Below are positions 1 to 11,400 of a stretch of DNA of 64,000 nt, one piece after another; position 1 is the stretch's first letter; each line of letters starts with the position of its first letter. Where the stretch lies: positions 3,038,001 to 3,102,000 of the forward strand of contig OX463829.1 in assembly GCA_949825045.1 (NCBI GenBank), read 5' to 3'. This DNA is from Argyresthia goedartella. Taxonomy: Eukaryota > Arthropoda > Insecta > Lepidoptera > Argyresthiidae. Made by a program: the position numbers and the translations under genes. The notes beneath the pieces are model-generated. The model searched no databases, was not told where the DNA came from, and worked only from the letters and a program-made list of their open reading frames with translations.

Positions 1-464
1 ATAAAAGCGAGATGAACTGAGACCGCATGTATACTAAAGTGAGAACCCAATGGACCTATATGTACCAATCGGGAATACTCAAAACTCTACATATTCACCA
101 CAAGCTCTGCTGTCAGATTGAACCAAGGAAAATCTCCATACATTACTAGCTAAAGCTGTATCTGTCATTGAAATAGCACTTTCAATGGTTGAGCATCCTC
201 TTTAAATATATTTTTTTACTAACTTCAACCATTTTAGTTGTTGAAAATAGTCAAGTTTCCGTCGAGGAAAACAATTTTTACTATAATTTTAGTCAAAACC
301 TATAATAAGATGCACCGTGAACTGAAAGAAGAATTGTTGTCGCAAAAGTTTTTGCCTCTGACCCAGGATGGCTGGTGAAATTGCAGACATAAAGGCATAA
401 TATATTAAATATCAAAGCCAGCTTTTGTAAAAAATAACTAATTTGTGGTTCATTTTTAGGTTTC
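1..464. other. No gene recognised
   Basis: AT-rich sequence with no coding-like frame or repeat that I can name. Confidence 0.4.
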
Positions 465-670
465 TGTACCCAAAGGGTTAAAACATGACCCTATTACTAA
501 GACTCTGCTGTCCGTCTCTCTGCCTGTCACTAGGCTGTATCACATGAACCGTGATAGTTAGACAGTTTAAATTTTTACAGATGATGTAATTCTGTTGCCG
601 CTAGAACAAAAAATACTAAAAACCGGAATAAAATAAATATTTAATTGGGCTCCCATACAACAATTCTTTC
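465..670 (+). repeat. Dispersed lepidopteran repeat
   Basis: The stretch resembles a repeat I know from many lepidopteran genomes: a poly-pyrimidine 'gtccgtctctctgcctgtc' part, then a block on 'ctgtatcacatgaaccgtga', then an ataaaataaatatt block. Its usual 3' end, the palindrome-like 'gagtcagactcgcatttggc' type, recurs near 820-850, 1200-1230, 21490-21520 and 33865-33895. The class is uncertain; it carries no coding sequence here. Confidence 0.55.
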
Positions 671-688
671 AATACCATATACAAACTT

Positions 689-1416
689 ATGAATGCACCT
701 GATTACGTACATGGAGTATGAAATTAGCCGCACCAATAATTTTGTAAATAACATTTTGCTATGTAAAATCCAAACTATTCACTCCACGCCATCCCTACCA
801 TTGTAAGGTGGTACAGAACCCTTCGTCCGACTCGCATTTAGCCGGTTTTTTTATTATTTCAACCCACAAAAATGGACAGAAATCCATTTCTGGCCGATTT
901 AAATCGTTTGGACAGTAAAGGCAGGAAACCATCGCCTATCTCTTGATATCTCTAGTTATTTTGAACGTCCAATATTGACTGATTCTGACTCATGTTACGC
1001 TGACGTTTTTCGTTTCAAACTGTCCTGGGAAAAATATAAAGCAAACTTCTATTGATTATTTAATTATGAATGCACCTGGTTACGTACATGGAGTGTGAAA
1101 TTAGTCGCACCAATAATTTTGTAAATAACATTTTTCTATGTAAAATCCAAACTATTCTCTCCACACCATCCCTACCATTATAAGGTGGTACGGAACCCTT
1201 CGTGCGCGAGTCAGACTCGCATTTGGCCGGTTTTTTATTATTTCAACCCACGAAAATGTAAAGGCAGAAAACCATCGCCTATCTATAGATATCTCTAGTG
1301 TCTGTAATATTTTGAACGTCCAATATTTACTGATTTTGACTCAAGTTATGCTGACGTCTTCGTTTCAAAACGTCCTGGGAAAAATATAAAGCAAAATACT
1401 ATTGATTATTTAATTA
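689..1416 (+). repeat. Two-unit tandem duplication of a dispersed repeat
   Basis: Unit 1 runs from 689 to about 1065 and unit 2 from 1066 to 1416. Both open with 'atgaatgcacct' and close with 'attgatta tttaatta'. They are clearly alike through most of their length. Unit 1 carries a roughly 40-bp segment near 875-920 that unit 2 lacks, and unit 2 has extra bases around 1203-1215. Related sequence recurs at 21600-21660 and 26870-26990. Confidence 0.75.
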
Positions 1417-2097
1417 TTTTGTACAAGTTCTAGAAAACAAAAAGAGACGCAGTAATATATAAAATATTATAATATAAAACTTGCATAAACTCTTTATTAC
1501 GGCATCCTATGGTTACAATGATGATGGCTTCTTATAAACAAGTGTTAAACGTGAAATTATCTTCAAAATTGTAATTTATACATTTTACTTACGCAAGTGG
1601 TTTTTGATTTTCTTTTAAACTTAAATACTCCATTCAGACCTTAATCCGGATCTGTCTCTTAAGCCCATATTAGCTTTTTGGACGACAACGAACTGAATCC
1701 CGTACGCCATGCAGGGACCTCCATAAAACGCTTAGATTCTAGCTCCACCAGTTTATGATGTGCATTGTCTGTCTAAATATTGCTGATTATTAAAGAAAAT
1801 AGATGGTTTAGTGATTACATACCCTGCCAAGTCGAAATGTATGATTTTAGGGTCCAGAAATCAAATCGAGACTTTAACTAACCTAGATCTACAAGTCTCT
1901 ATTTCAGGCAGCTTGATTGTCTGCTAGGCACGTAATCTTGGCTTTATAATGGATCAGGAATTACGTTTTGAAAAGCATGTCCTATATTTGGTAGAAATGC
2001 TTCTATCGTCTTATTATTTTATATGGAGTCACATGCTTTGTAAGCGAACAAATTCGCATATCGCTGTGCGAATCATTGGTTTTGTCTAAGGTAAACT
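1417..2097. other. No gene recognised
   Basis: Non-coding, AT-rich, with no clear repeat signature. Confidence 0.4.
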
Positions 2098-2477
2098 ATG
2101 GAATTTCGGTATACGGGCCCTGTCTGCGCAAACGCACTTACCGACTGATGCAGAGAGTCCAGAATGCATGTGTAAGGTTTTGTTTTAACATTGCTCCTCG
2201 TGGCCACCTTATATGAAACAGGCCAGTTTACTCAGATTGGACGCTAGACAGAAATAACATCTAGCCACGGTCTTGTTTGGTGTGATCAAATGTCAAATAC
2301 CCGAGTATTTGTACGAAAAACTCACCTGGCGAGTTTCACGTCACCACTCAAAGAGGGCCACAACGAGCATTGTGTCCATACCCCATCATGGATCAGCTGA
2401 TTTTCGGCGCAGCTTCAGATATCTGTCCACGAAGTGTTGGAACAACTTGCCGCCGCCAATTCGGGATCAAAATTAAA
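2098..2477 (+). pseudogene. Degenerate non-LTR retrotransposon, C-terminal end of reverse transcriptase ORF
   Basis: The last 67 codons (2273-2476) are open and end in the pattern FRYLSTKCWNNLPPPIRDQ. This matches the C-terminal tail typical of Jockey/CR1-type LINE proteins (aromatic, then cWNxLPxxIR). The upstream part 2140-2270 translates in pieces in shifted frames, with fragments such as LMQRVQNACVRF, so frameshifts have broken it. It has no promoter or intact start and is an old 5'-truncated LINE tail. The exact clade is not resolved. Confidence 0.6.
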
Positions 2478-3289
2478 ATTTGGCTTCGATGACGTTGTTC
2501 ATTAATTTTTTCACCGCAAGCCATTACAAAGACGTAGCTGGTTTATATTCCGCAATATAATGATTACAGATCCGATTTTTTGTTGCAGCTAATTTAAGAA
2601 CTCCGTTGGATAGTTGACAACATCATCTTGGTTAGTAACGGAATCAATCGATTTGTATATCATTAATTCGCAAGCTATCTTATTTTAAATCTGAAAATTC
2701 ATCAACGTTTTTTTCAGCCAATATAAATCTTTCGTTCAACCATACATGATTTTGTAATTTTGAGCAATTTTGGAAAAACGTAATGAGTTTGGTCTTTGTT
2801 TCAGTAAAGTGACAAAAATTGGTAGGAAATGTGATGTATCCAGACGATGAGTCAACAGGTATTTTGCCATTACCAATATCGAGCAATTTATAAGTATCAA
2901 CATATTCAGATCTAGGAGTTGGTGTTTAAATAATTTACAATGTTAAATATACAATTAAGATCCCACTCATTGAACTCGAAAATTGGCCAGCGATTTGCGA
3001 CCTTATGAGAGTGCTCAATTGAATTATTAAATTATTGAAATAAATAAATAAATTGTTGTATGATGTCATTTATTATTATCATTTATCCGCTATATTATTA
3101 AATTCGTTAACATGAAATTCATTCAGTTCAGAACCATGTAATTCAAATGTACCTATATCTAAAGTGCTTGTCACTTCATAATTTCATCTGTTTACTTCAT
3201 TTTTGTTTCCAGTTCTGTAGGTCTGTTGTCTTTGTCGAGTGCAAGAACGGTGTGGTGAGTGGACGACCATGGATTCATAATCTTCTCTA
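2478..3289. other. No gene recognised
   Basis: Minus-strand 2680-2886 is open for 68 codons, but its composition is AT-driven and nothing supports it as a gene. Confidence 0.4.
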
Positions 3290-3420
3290 TGCCACTAAGT
3301 ATTACTTGGTAAAAAATCTCGCGAGCCCCCGCAGAGCTGCGCTTTCTGCTAGTTTTCGCTATTGTTATTTATCCAACTAATCATGGGGATGATTAACGAT
3401 ATTTTTATCAATAAAAGGCA
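3290..3420 (+). repeat. Dispersed repeat, partner of 37170-37300
   Basis: The blocks 'gagctgcgctttctgctag', 'caactaatcatggggat' and 'atcaataaaaggcagcact' recur in the same order at 37170-37300 with scattered substitutions. This is a two-copy family in the window, of unknown class. Confidence 0.6.
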
Positions 3421-3876
3421 GCACTGTTTATAAAAATACCAATATTTACCCTATACCTATTAAAAACATATTTCAAACAAGTCCGTCAAACTGACTACGT
3501 AAATCATGCAGCTCAGTATCATTCTGTATCTCTTGACATATTCTGATTCCATTCAAATTCAACTGAATTTAAAGCAACTGCTTTAAACGACACAGCTCGT
3601 TTCATATAATCGCTTTCTGATTGGTCAAGGTGTCAAGATGGGGAACAGCTTTCAAAACATTATTTTGAAAGCTATCGACTTTAATTTCACGTGTACAGAA
3701 TGATGAAGAGAGCTGGTCCTGTTTTTAAAAACTTTTATTTAACTTTTAGTGTATGTATGTACGTGTGTTAGCGTTAAAACTGTCGGCTTGAATTTGACCC
3801 ACTTCTCGTTATCCGATTGCGCTAAAATTTTGCATACTTATGTAAGTTGGATGACAATGCAATATTTTTCTGAGTT

Positions 3877-4170
3877 GGAGCTGATCTGATGATGGAGATG
3901 GAAGGTTAGCAGGGGAACTCTATAATAAAACGACGCAACCCCATCAAGTTTGTGCTCGTTCGATTCGTCCTGACAAATACTTTGATCCTACATTTTTTAT
4001 GACATGGAGCAGATCTGAAGCTATAGCTAGGCCAGGAGAACTCTGTAGTAAAACGACGCAATCCCATCAAGTTTAGGCTCATTTGATTCGTCTTGACAAG
4101 TACTTTGGTCCGTGAATATTTTTAATGGCATGGAGCTGATCTGATGCTGAAGCCGGAAGGAAACTCAATT
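3877..4170 (+). repeat. Degenerate tandem repeat, period about 126-129 bp
   Basis: Three units begin at 3877, 4006 and 4132 with 'ggagctgatctga' or a close variant. Each contains 'aaaacgacgcaaccccatca' and 'gattcgtcctgacaa'. The third unit is cut short. The unit resembles a common lepidopteran dispersed repeat. Confidence 0.7.
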
Positions 4171-4562
4171 CCCCGCATGAAATTACATCATTGTACCATC
4201 ACAAAACTCTGAAATTAAAAATGTTGTATTTTCCAAGTTTATCTAGCCCCTAACAGTTTTGTGGTAGCACAGAAAAACAACTTTGTTAATTCTGATCGGA
4301 TTTCCTTATGTTATATGTTTAAAAATTGTTCTTCATAGCCCCTTTGCAAATAATAATCCCCTTAATTTTCTGCTTCTCCTGTAAATTGTAGTAAAAAGTA
4401 ATAAATAACTTAAAAATAGAAAATTAATTAAAAGTGAAAGTTATTTAAAAAAAAGCTTTTATTTAAATGCTCTAAAAAGAAGAGAATAAAATTTTAGTGA
4501 CATTTTATCATAAAGACGGTTTTCTTTCCAACAGGGACTCTGAAATATATACACACTTTTTT
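4171..4562. other. No gene recognised
   Basis: AT-rich spacer with no supportable feature. Confidence 0.4.
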
Positions 4563-4635
4563 ATCATGGTAATGTACACACCTTTATTTGTTGAACCAAC
4601 CGTAACCAACATTCAAACCCATATTTTTTTACATT

Positions 4636-4777
4636 ACACAATTTAAATGATATAAAAGCTTGTTGCGGGATTTACTTGTGTAGATTCGATTAGGTTGGTA
4701 GTTAGATGTACATACATATTTTACACAATCTACACAAATAAATCCCGCAACAAGCTTTTGTATCAATTAAATTGTGT
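4636..4777. repeat. Inner inverted repeat of the MITE
   Basis: 'acacaatttaaatgatataa' plus 'aagcttgttgcgggattta' at 4636-4674 pairs with 4734-4777. The loop is about 60 bp. The SINE begins about 11 bp beyond it. Confidence 0.75.
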
Positions 4778-4787
4778 AGGTGGGCAT

Positions 4788-5040
4788 TGACGACCCGCAT
4801 GGCCGGTGACCCTGCCTACGAAGCCAAGGATCCCGGGTTCGAGTCCCGGTGGGGGCAAATATTTGTTTGATGAGAACGGATGTTTGTACCCTAATCATGG
4901 TTGTTTATCTTTCTGAGTATAATATTTATCTATATAAGTATATGTAGTATATGTATGTAAGTATTGTCTAGTACCCAAGATACAGGGAATCCTAGTTTGG
5001 GGCTAGACCAATGTGTGTAAATAGTGTCCAAGGTGTTATG
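4788..5040 (+). mobile_element. tRNA-derived SINE, family 1
   Basis: The head (about 4788-4857) is tRNA-like, with an A-box region and a clear B box 'gggttcgagtccc'. In the other copies the A-box region reads 'atggccgagtcgg', which points to a class II (Leu/Ser-type) tRNA ancestor. This copy has lost part of it. The body ends 'gtccaaggtgttatg'. Other copies lie at 7117, 33378, 49341 (minus) and a fragment at 56718. Confidence 0.85.
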
Positions 5041-5181
5041 TAAAACATACGGGTTTAATTTTTAGATACGGTTGGTTCGACAATGAAAGGTGTGTACATT
5101 GCCATTGAATTTTTTTACCATGGCATGAGTTTCAAAATCGCTATACCTAAAAAAAATACCGTGGTCTTTGTATTGACTATA

Positions 5182-5591
5182 TCTATATATATAAAAATGA
5201 ATCGCTGTTCGTTAGTCTCGCTAAAACTCGAGAACGGCTGGGCCGATTTAGCTGATTTTGGTTTTGAAATGTTTGTTGTAGACCAGGGAAGGTTTAAAAG
5301 TAGGGTAGGATAGGATATGGGTAGGGTAGGGTAGGAGTAGGGTAGGGGTAGGGTAGGGGTAGGGTAGGGGTAGGGTAGGGGTAGGGTAAGGGTAGGGTAG
5401 GGTAGGGTAGGGCAGGGGTAGGGTAGGGGTAGGGTAGGGTAGGGGAAGGGTAGGGTAGTGGTTGGGTAGGGGTAGGGTAGGGTAGGGGTTGGGTAGGGGT
5501 TGGTTAGGGGTAGGGGTAGGTTAGGGTAGGGATAGGTAAGGGTAAAGTAGGGGTAGAGCTACCCGCAGCGAAGCGAGAGCGGGTCAGCTAG
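5182..5591 (+). mobile_element. Non-autonomous Helitron
   Basis: The element starts TCTATATATATAAAAATG after an A and ends CTAG before a T, as expected for Helitron insertion between A and T. A short hairpin (acccgc / gcgggt) with an AGCGAAGCGAGA loop sits just upstream of the 3' CTAG. The first 100 bp match the 5' end of a common lepidopteran Helitron ('tcgctgttcgttagtctcgc'). It carries no Rep/helicase coding sequence; the interior is a G-rich minisatellite. Confidence 0.85.
5289..5560 (+). repeat. G-rich GGGTA/GGGGTA minisatellite inside the Helitron
   Basis: About 270 bp made of GGGTA, GGGGTA and variant units (GGTTGGGTAG and similar), with runs of three or four G on the plus strand throughout. 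The order mixes 5-, 6- and 11-bp units. The strand asymmetry makes G-quadruplex formation possible. Confidence 0.95.
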
Positions 5592-5704
5592 TTCACTATA
5601 ATGATATAGCCTGTTACTCTCATGGTCTCTACAAATCCAACTATACCGAATTTGTAAAAAATTGTCAAGCAGTTTGAACTGTAGCGGTTTTTTTAAATAT
5701 TAAA

Positions 5705-5892
5705 ACCCGTTATTGAGCTCTGTGGTCTATTGAGTTTCACGCTTGCTCCTCACAAAGGAGATGCAGGTTCGATTCCTGCTATGAGATATAGTAGATTGTT
5801 AACCGAGGGCTGAAAGGCACCCATTCCTGACGAGATGTTTTGGCGCTCGAACGAAGTGAGAGCGCCAATAGTTCGAGGCAGCAATGGGTGCT
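5705..5892 (+). mobile_element. SINE family 3 head with a nested hairpin
   Basis: 5712-5790 looks like a tRNA-derived head ('gatgcaggttcgattcctgc' as B box). It is followed by a nested inverted repeat: outer arms GCACCCATT / AATGGGTGC (5817-5892) enclosing inner arms TGGCGCTC / GAGAGCGCCA around a CGAAGTGAG loop. Confidence 0.5.
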
Positions 5893-6289
5893 ATCACCCG
5901 AGTAAAACACTCTACTTTTCATTACGATTACGAGGAAAGTAAACACAAGCCAGTTAAAATCAAAATTATTTTATTAAAAAACAAAGTCACTTGAAATCAA
6001 AATTATTTTATTAAAAAACAAAGTCACTTGAAATTAATATTAACGTTTGTACAGTTATTGGGCGTTAGAGAAATATTTTTTAATTTATTTCGCAAATCAC
6101 ATCTCGCCTTGAAAGTGACTAATAAATACATAAAGTACATTATATTAATTATAAACATCAAAAAGAATTTAAATGTCAACAAAACTAATAAATGAAGAAT
6201 TAATCGTTTTATGGCTGTATAGGTTACTACCATTGCGTTGTTCAATATAAAACGATTCATATATAATTTTTTTAATACTTTTCTGCTTT
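5893..6289. other. No gene recognised
   Basis: Contains a short direct repeat of 'atcaaaattattttattaaaaaac' type at about 5957-6022 (two copies), otherwise AT-rich. The open minus frame 6024-6260 looks fortuitous. Confidence 0.4.
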
Positions 6290-6560
6290 AGAGCAGGCAT
6301 GTACCACTTTCAGCACGGTGCCTGGATGAACAATGACCCCCTTTCGGAGTATAAGTAATGAAAATTAATTTACCTTAAGTACATTATACGGACGTTCTAA
6401 CGGTGATGGAAAACATTGTAAGGAAACCTTCATTACTCCATAGCTAAGGCGATTGGCTATCCCACTGTCACGAAAAATGGAGAATTGAATAACTGGCTCA
6501 AAGTGGGCACAATTGTGCCTCTGCCACACTGTATAAGAAAAGCGTGACACTATGTTAATG
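6290..6560 (+). mobile_element. SINE family 3 copy
   Basis: The body matches the other family 3 copies, with blocks 'ggacgttctaacggtgatgg', 'attgaataactggctcaaag' and 'gtgcctctgccacactgta' in order. Related copies lie at 7830-8012, 43260-43530 (minus), 10745-10815 and 16530-16640 (minus, tail only). Confidence 0.6.
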
Positions 6561-6567
6561 TTAAAAT

Positions 6568-6776
6568 TCCCACATCTCCGCCATTTTGAAAAAAAAATCC
6601 AAAAACTGGATCGACAAAAAAAAACTATTTAATTTTAGGACCTGCTCACAAAAATTCACGAGACTCAGTTGAGAAATTCGGCCTTTAGAGGATAACATCC
6701 GAACACACATCCGGACATACGAAATAATTTTTGCCCAATCCTGAAACGGAGACGCATCGTCGCTTTCAATAAATAA
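6568..6776 (+). repeat. Dispersed repeat family B
   Basis: Shares ordered blocks with 21746-21946 and 27059-27250: 'ccgccattttgaaaaaaa', 'agaggataacatccgaacac', 'cacatccggacatacga' and 'cccaatcctgaaacggagac'. All three copies are on the same strand. I cannot assign a class; no coding frame is shared. Confidence 0.7.
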
Positions 6777-7116
6777 CAATGCTCAAAATTAAAGGCACTA
6801 ATGATTACTTCACCTACGTATTTCCTGTTTTCCTGACACGGCCTGTACCCACCATCTTAACTGCACAGAGGTTCCACGAAGCAGGTCTAATGGGCCTGTT
6901 CGTTTTTATTTTTTCCGCAGAACCCTAAAAGCAAACTATGATGGGGTAGTTTTCCTCAATTACGGCGTAAAATCTACGTTAATAATATGAGGAAAAGGAC
7001 TGTTTTTTGTGGAAAACATGAAAGAAGGCAAGCCGGTGGATTGATTGTGAATTGGTTTCGGCCATGAGTAAGGATGCTTGGTTTGTTACTTATTTATTTG
7101 ATGACGTATTTGATTT

Positions 7117-7375
7117 TGACGACCCGAATGGCCGAGTCGGCAGTGACCCCGCCTACGAAGCCAAGGGTCCCGGGTTCGAGTCCCGGCGGGGGCAAATATT
7201 TGTTTGATGAGAACGGACGTTTGTATCCTAGTCATGGTTGTTTATCTATCTAAGTATAATATTTATCTATATAAGTATGTGTATCGTTGTCTAGTACCCA
7301 AGATACAGGGAATCCTAGTTTGGGGCTAGATCAATGTGTGTAAATAGTGTCCAAGGTATTATTATGTATTATTAT
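7117..7375 (+). mobile_element. tRNA-derived SINE, family 1 (best copy)
   Basis: The tRNA-like head has a class II A box 'tggccgagtcgg' and the B box 'gggttcgagtccc'. It is followed by the common body and a 'ccaaggtattattatgta' tail. This copy and the one at 33378 are the most complete. Confidence 0.88.
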
Positions 7376-7829
7376 TTACTGTTTTTTACTTCCGATAAAA
7401 AAGACGTAAAGGTCCGGCGTTTGCATCTGTGTACCTGTCTGTGGCATCTTAGCGTCCATATAATTCATATCCATATCTGAGATGTGATGAATTTAATAAT
7501 GATCATTAAATTATTCAAAGATAATTTATCTTATACTTAAACCGCTACCCATAGAACAAGAGTATTAGTAGTCTACCATGTAAATTTTATTGATTCACAT
7601 CTTCCATGATTTAGTTGGTCAGCTTATTGCTAAGACAAATATCCCTTTGCAAAGCTCTTATATTGAACGCAAGTAATTGCACCTTTAAGGTTACGTTGCC
7701 AAATATACCACTAACTTGCAGTGTACCAAAACATTAGTATCCAGCTGGTAAAAAGGAAAATGATATTGTATTTTTCAAAAGTCATGGTTTTCATGCTTAC
7801 TACATACGAGTACCACTTTATTAAGCGTG

Positions 7830-8012
7830 CGAGGTCTGGTGGTAAAGCTCTTGCCTATCACGCAGGGGAAGCAGCTTTTAGTCTCGGTGCAACCACAAAC
7901 GAGATATGCAATTTATCCTAAGTACGTTTTCTGGGAATCTTAACGATGATGGAAAAAAGCTTTATGAATATTCTCCATAGCTGTCACGCAACACGAGTGA
8001 TGAGAGATTGAA
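7830..8012 (+). mobile_element. SINE family 3 copy, diverged
   Basis: The head 'gaggtctggtggtaaagctc' is followed by the family 3 body ('aacgatgatggaaaa', 'attgaataactgggc'). Confidence 0.5.
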
Positions 8013-8039
8013 TAACTGGGCAAACTTTACTTTACTTTA

Positions 8040-8160
8040 CTTTATTCTTTATTGCATAGATAGTATAAAGTTACAGACAATTAAAAGTAATGTAATAAGC
8101 AAAGGCGAGCTTATCTCTAAAAAGAGATTTCTTCCAGCAAACCTAGCAAACTTGTCTGGA
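8040..8160 (-). mobile_element. LINE 3' tail fragment
   Basis: 'ttctttattgcata', 'gcgagcttatctctaaa' and 'ccagcaaacc' recur in order at 42715-42812. The complement recurs at 21130-21215. It reads as the 3' untranslated end of a LINE lying on the minus strand, with ttctttatt the complement of the AATAAAGAA end. Confidence 0.5.
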
Positions 8161-8265
8161 TCAAATATAGTAATTAATGGATAGTAAATACTAGCCATTA
8201 AATAGCGATTGAATAATCGCACATTAAAAATACTGATTTTCACAGCAAAAAAGGATCAGAAAAAC

Positions 8266-8400
8266 ACTTTTTATGTTTTAAGTATTTTGTTGATCTTACA
8301 TGTTCAACCTCATACGAAGGGTAAAGGGGGCTTCGCTTCGCTCACGCTCTTTACCCTTCACCTAAGCTACCGCATTATTTTGCTGTAAAAATCTGCATAT
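8266..8400 (+). mobile_element. MITE module with conserved hairpin
   Basis: The hairpin at 8316-8359 has GAAGGGTAAAG / CTTTACCCTTC arms and a loop containing CTTCGCTTCGCTC. Conserved flanks surround it: 'acatgttcaacct' to the left and 'acctaagctaccgca' to the right. The same module occurs at 24495, 26713, 35088 and 47219. Confidence 0.75.
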
Positions 8401-11400
8401 TTGTTGTGCAAATCAGTACTTTTGATGTGCAGTTTAATATTTCCCGTAATTAATTATGTAATAAAAGTAATTTTCAAAATGTTACCTCTAATCGAGTCAC
8501 GGATTGTCAACCTAGGTTGATATCGCAACGTAGCCAGCTCTGTCCCTAACCACTTCTAAATTCCTTAATGGATTGCGGTGCCTTGCTTGTTAACGTCCCG
8601 GGCACGCGAGTACTACTTGACTGATATTCAGAACTACTATGTGCATAGTAGAGAAACACCCAAAGTAGTCAACGTAGAGAAGACGCAAAGAAATATGTCC
8701 CCTACGCATTTAAGTAACTACAGTAATAAAGAACTTTTGACTTTGACTTTGAGGGAAACTCGCACTGAAAATCTCTGAATGCAGTCTCTGGCATTAACGA
8801 GTTCTGAAAAGTGTGCACATTAGCCGCGAACTAACTGAGCGAGCAGCCTCGCGCGGCAGGCTCGGGCGTTTGCCTCAGAGTGATACCTCCATCACTGTTA
8901 GAACGTCCTTATAATGTGTTTAATATAAATTAATTATCTCATTGGAATCGAATCTGCATCTCCTGTGTGAGAAGCAAGTTAAACTTCGCCGTCAAACTGG
9001 TAGCAATGAAATCAGTGTTGCTAGCTTTTGAAAAATTTGTTTCGGGAGAAAGGGAGAAAATGTAATAACTAACTAATTCTATAAATATTCATATTCGTTG
9101 CTGATTTTCACAAGTATCATATGTATTCAATTTACGTTTCGTATGGTGACGAATTTCTGATTTTTTGAAAGCGGGGATTTGTGACCCGAGTCACGCAATG
9201 GATATTGCTTTCCCCATTTTTTACAGTTTTGCACTAAAGCCAACTTAACGGCGAAGGGAAAAGTTCTATAGAATTCACGTTACTGACCGACCGAGCATTC
9301 GCGAGGCATGCTTCGCGCGAGGCGAAACGCATTCCGGTATTTTATACACTACATAAGAGGTATGTTTTTATGGTATAACTTTATGAACGTGGTTATTACT
9401 ATACCTCTGCCTCATAGTATGGGACATGGGTCACTCTGTATGAAAGAATTCACCAAAAACTTAAAAAAACGACTTCAAGTTCAAGTTCAAGGATGCGAAT
9501 GAAGTATTGTGTACATGCAAATTCCTCATCAACGCTTATGCTGCATGGAACCAAAAACTAAAACGTCATCTAAATCTAAATATACATATATTTTGTATTT
9601 GTTGATTTGTTCAAAAGGCGCTTAATCAATTTAAATAAAAAATATGGGAATTGAAACAAGAATCATCAAAATCGGTTGATAATTGACGGAGTAATCGCGT
9701 AACAAACATACACACAAATAAACCTCCTCTTTTAAGTTGGTTGAAAAGCGTCACGCGCCATGCTTCTTCCGTTTGGAATTATCTAGTTACGAGTGTGAAT
9801 TTCCCGCGAAACAAAACTCAGCACAATCCAAATTAAAACATCGAATGCCCATTATCACGGGTATAAAATTCGGCGCTGTGTGACTGGCGAGAAAACGTCG
9901 CCATTTTAAAAATGCAAACTGCAATTTGCATACCCGATGAGTTTGTATTCAGCGCTGACTCTGTATTTTTTGCAGCAGCTAATTGCCTGCTTAACTTATT
10001 CAAACTGCGGTAATCTGGTTGGCTGAATTGTTATAATGAAAACATTTTGTCTCAAGGTTTTAATTTGAGAAAGTTTCGCGCCGTTTTGTGATGGTGGCTT
10101 GATGAGCGTTTTGTTGGATCTCACCTGGGACCGTGGTTTGGCCACGTGATTTCGCATGTCAAACGACTTTATAAGAAATATCTACAGGAGATTTAGATAC
10201 TTTCTCTTATTGTTTGAAGTCCTGAAATACACATATGTGTATCGTACAAACTTTAGAGGAATAACGAACCATTGTTGTATCTAAATACAACTTAAATAGG
10301 TAGATTGTCCGTGACATCACCGACCGGCTCTGACGGAAGACCAGCGTTTGTTGTAAACCAGCCAGCATTATGCTGAGTCGGGGTCCGTTTTGCGACACCC
10401 AAGCTTCACACAGAAATTTAGTATCGAAAATTTAGTTATTATATATTTTTTTAAGTGCTTGTTTCGCATATAAATAATTATTGAGTCTTTTCATTCATTC
10501 AATATACCTTTACTACTACCGTGGCCAATCCCAGCACGTCGATTTCAACTCTTCACAACAATTGGCTGTAGTCTTTAAATTATATTTCACGCATCAGCAA
10601 AATGGTGGTTGATAAACCTTTTAAAGGGCAGACCTTCGAAAAATAGCCGGCGATTTTCTACCTTATTGATTGGTAATGAATTCCGAAACCAATGAAATTA
10701 TGGTGTCCAAAATATGGACAGAACCCTCTAAAGGGCTCGCTGGTTAAATATGGGTGCAACTGTGCCTCTGCCATGCTGTACGAGAAAAGGAGTGACGCTA
10801 TTTTAGTATCCCTAAAACTGTAAAAATCTAACGAGAATAAATATATGGCAATTCGTAAGAGAAAGTGACGCTAAACTACAACTAGAATTCGTTACTAAAA
10901 TGGCTGTATGTATTCTTCTGCTGCAAAAATAGTGCAACAATTTAGATAAGCGATGCAGCGCTCGTTCGGTTTGTCTGATAAATGTACACAAGGTAGAAGG
11001 AAACATTAGGAAAACACACCTCGCCGTTTGAATAACACTACTGTGATGAAGATGATAGCAACATTGTCCCAAAAAGGCTATAACAATGTTCAAGACTACT
11101 TAAATGATAAAACTGTATGGGGTTAATTTAAGTCAACACAGAAGAGACTGTTAAAAATGTTTTAATTATTTATACCTGCTTATTATTTATAGTAAATAAT
11201 ATGGTATTATTTGTTTTAGTTTAACACTATGGGAGTTCCTTTGCCCTGCTTCTCCCAGTGGTCCAATGTCGAAAAGAGACAAAAAATGACATTTGCTAAG
11301 TGTATGAAAATATCGACAGTAATAATGAAATTTTGACATGACTTGGCGGCTAAAGAAAAGACTTACATCAAGACGTAGTAGCGTGTCAAGCTAAGTTAAC

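Larger units (their letters stand above)
4563..5110. mobile_element. MITE with about 40-bp terminal inverted repeats, interrupted by a SINE
   Basis: The left arm (4564-4603, 'atggtaatgtacacaccttt' through 'gaaccaaccgta') is the reverse complement of the right arm (5068-5107), with a few differences. The interior holds a second, inner hairpin and a complete SINE copy, so the original element was much shorter. Confidence 0.75.

Noticed and set aside
4788..4860. tRNA gene
   Set aside because: tRNA-like head recurs with the same 3' body at five places, so it is a SINE; likewise the heads at 7117, 33378, 31427 and 58515.
5289..5560. Telomeric repeat
   Set aside because: Unit is GGGTA/GGGGTA rather than TTAGG, and it lies inside Helitron ends.
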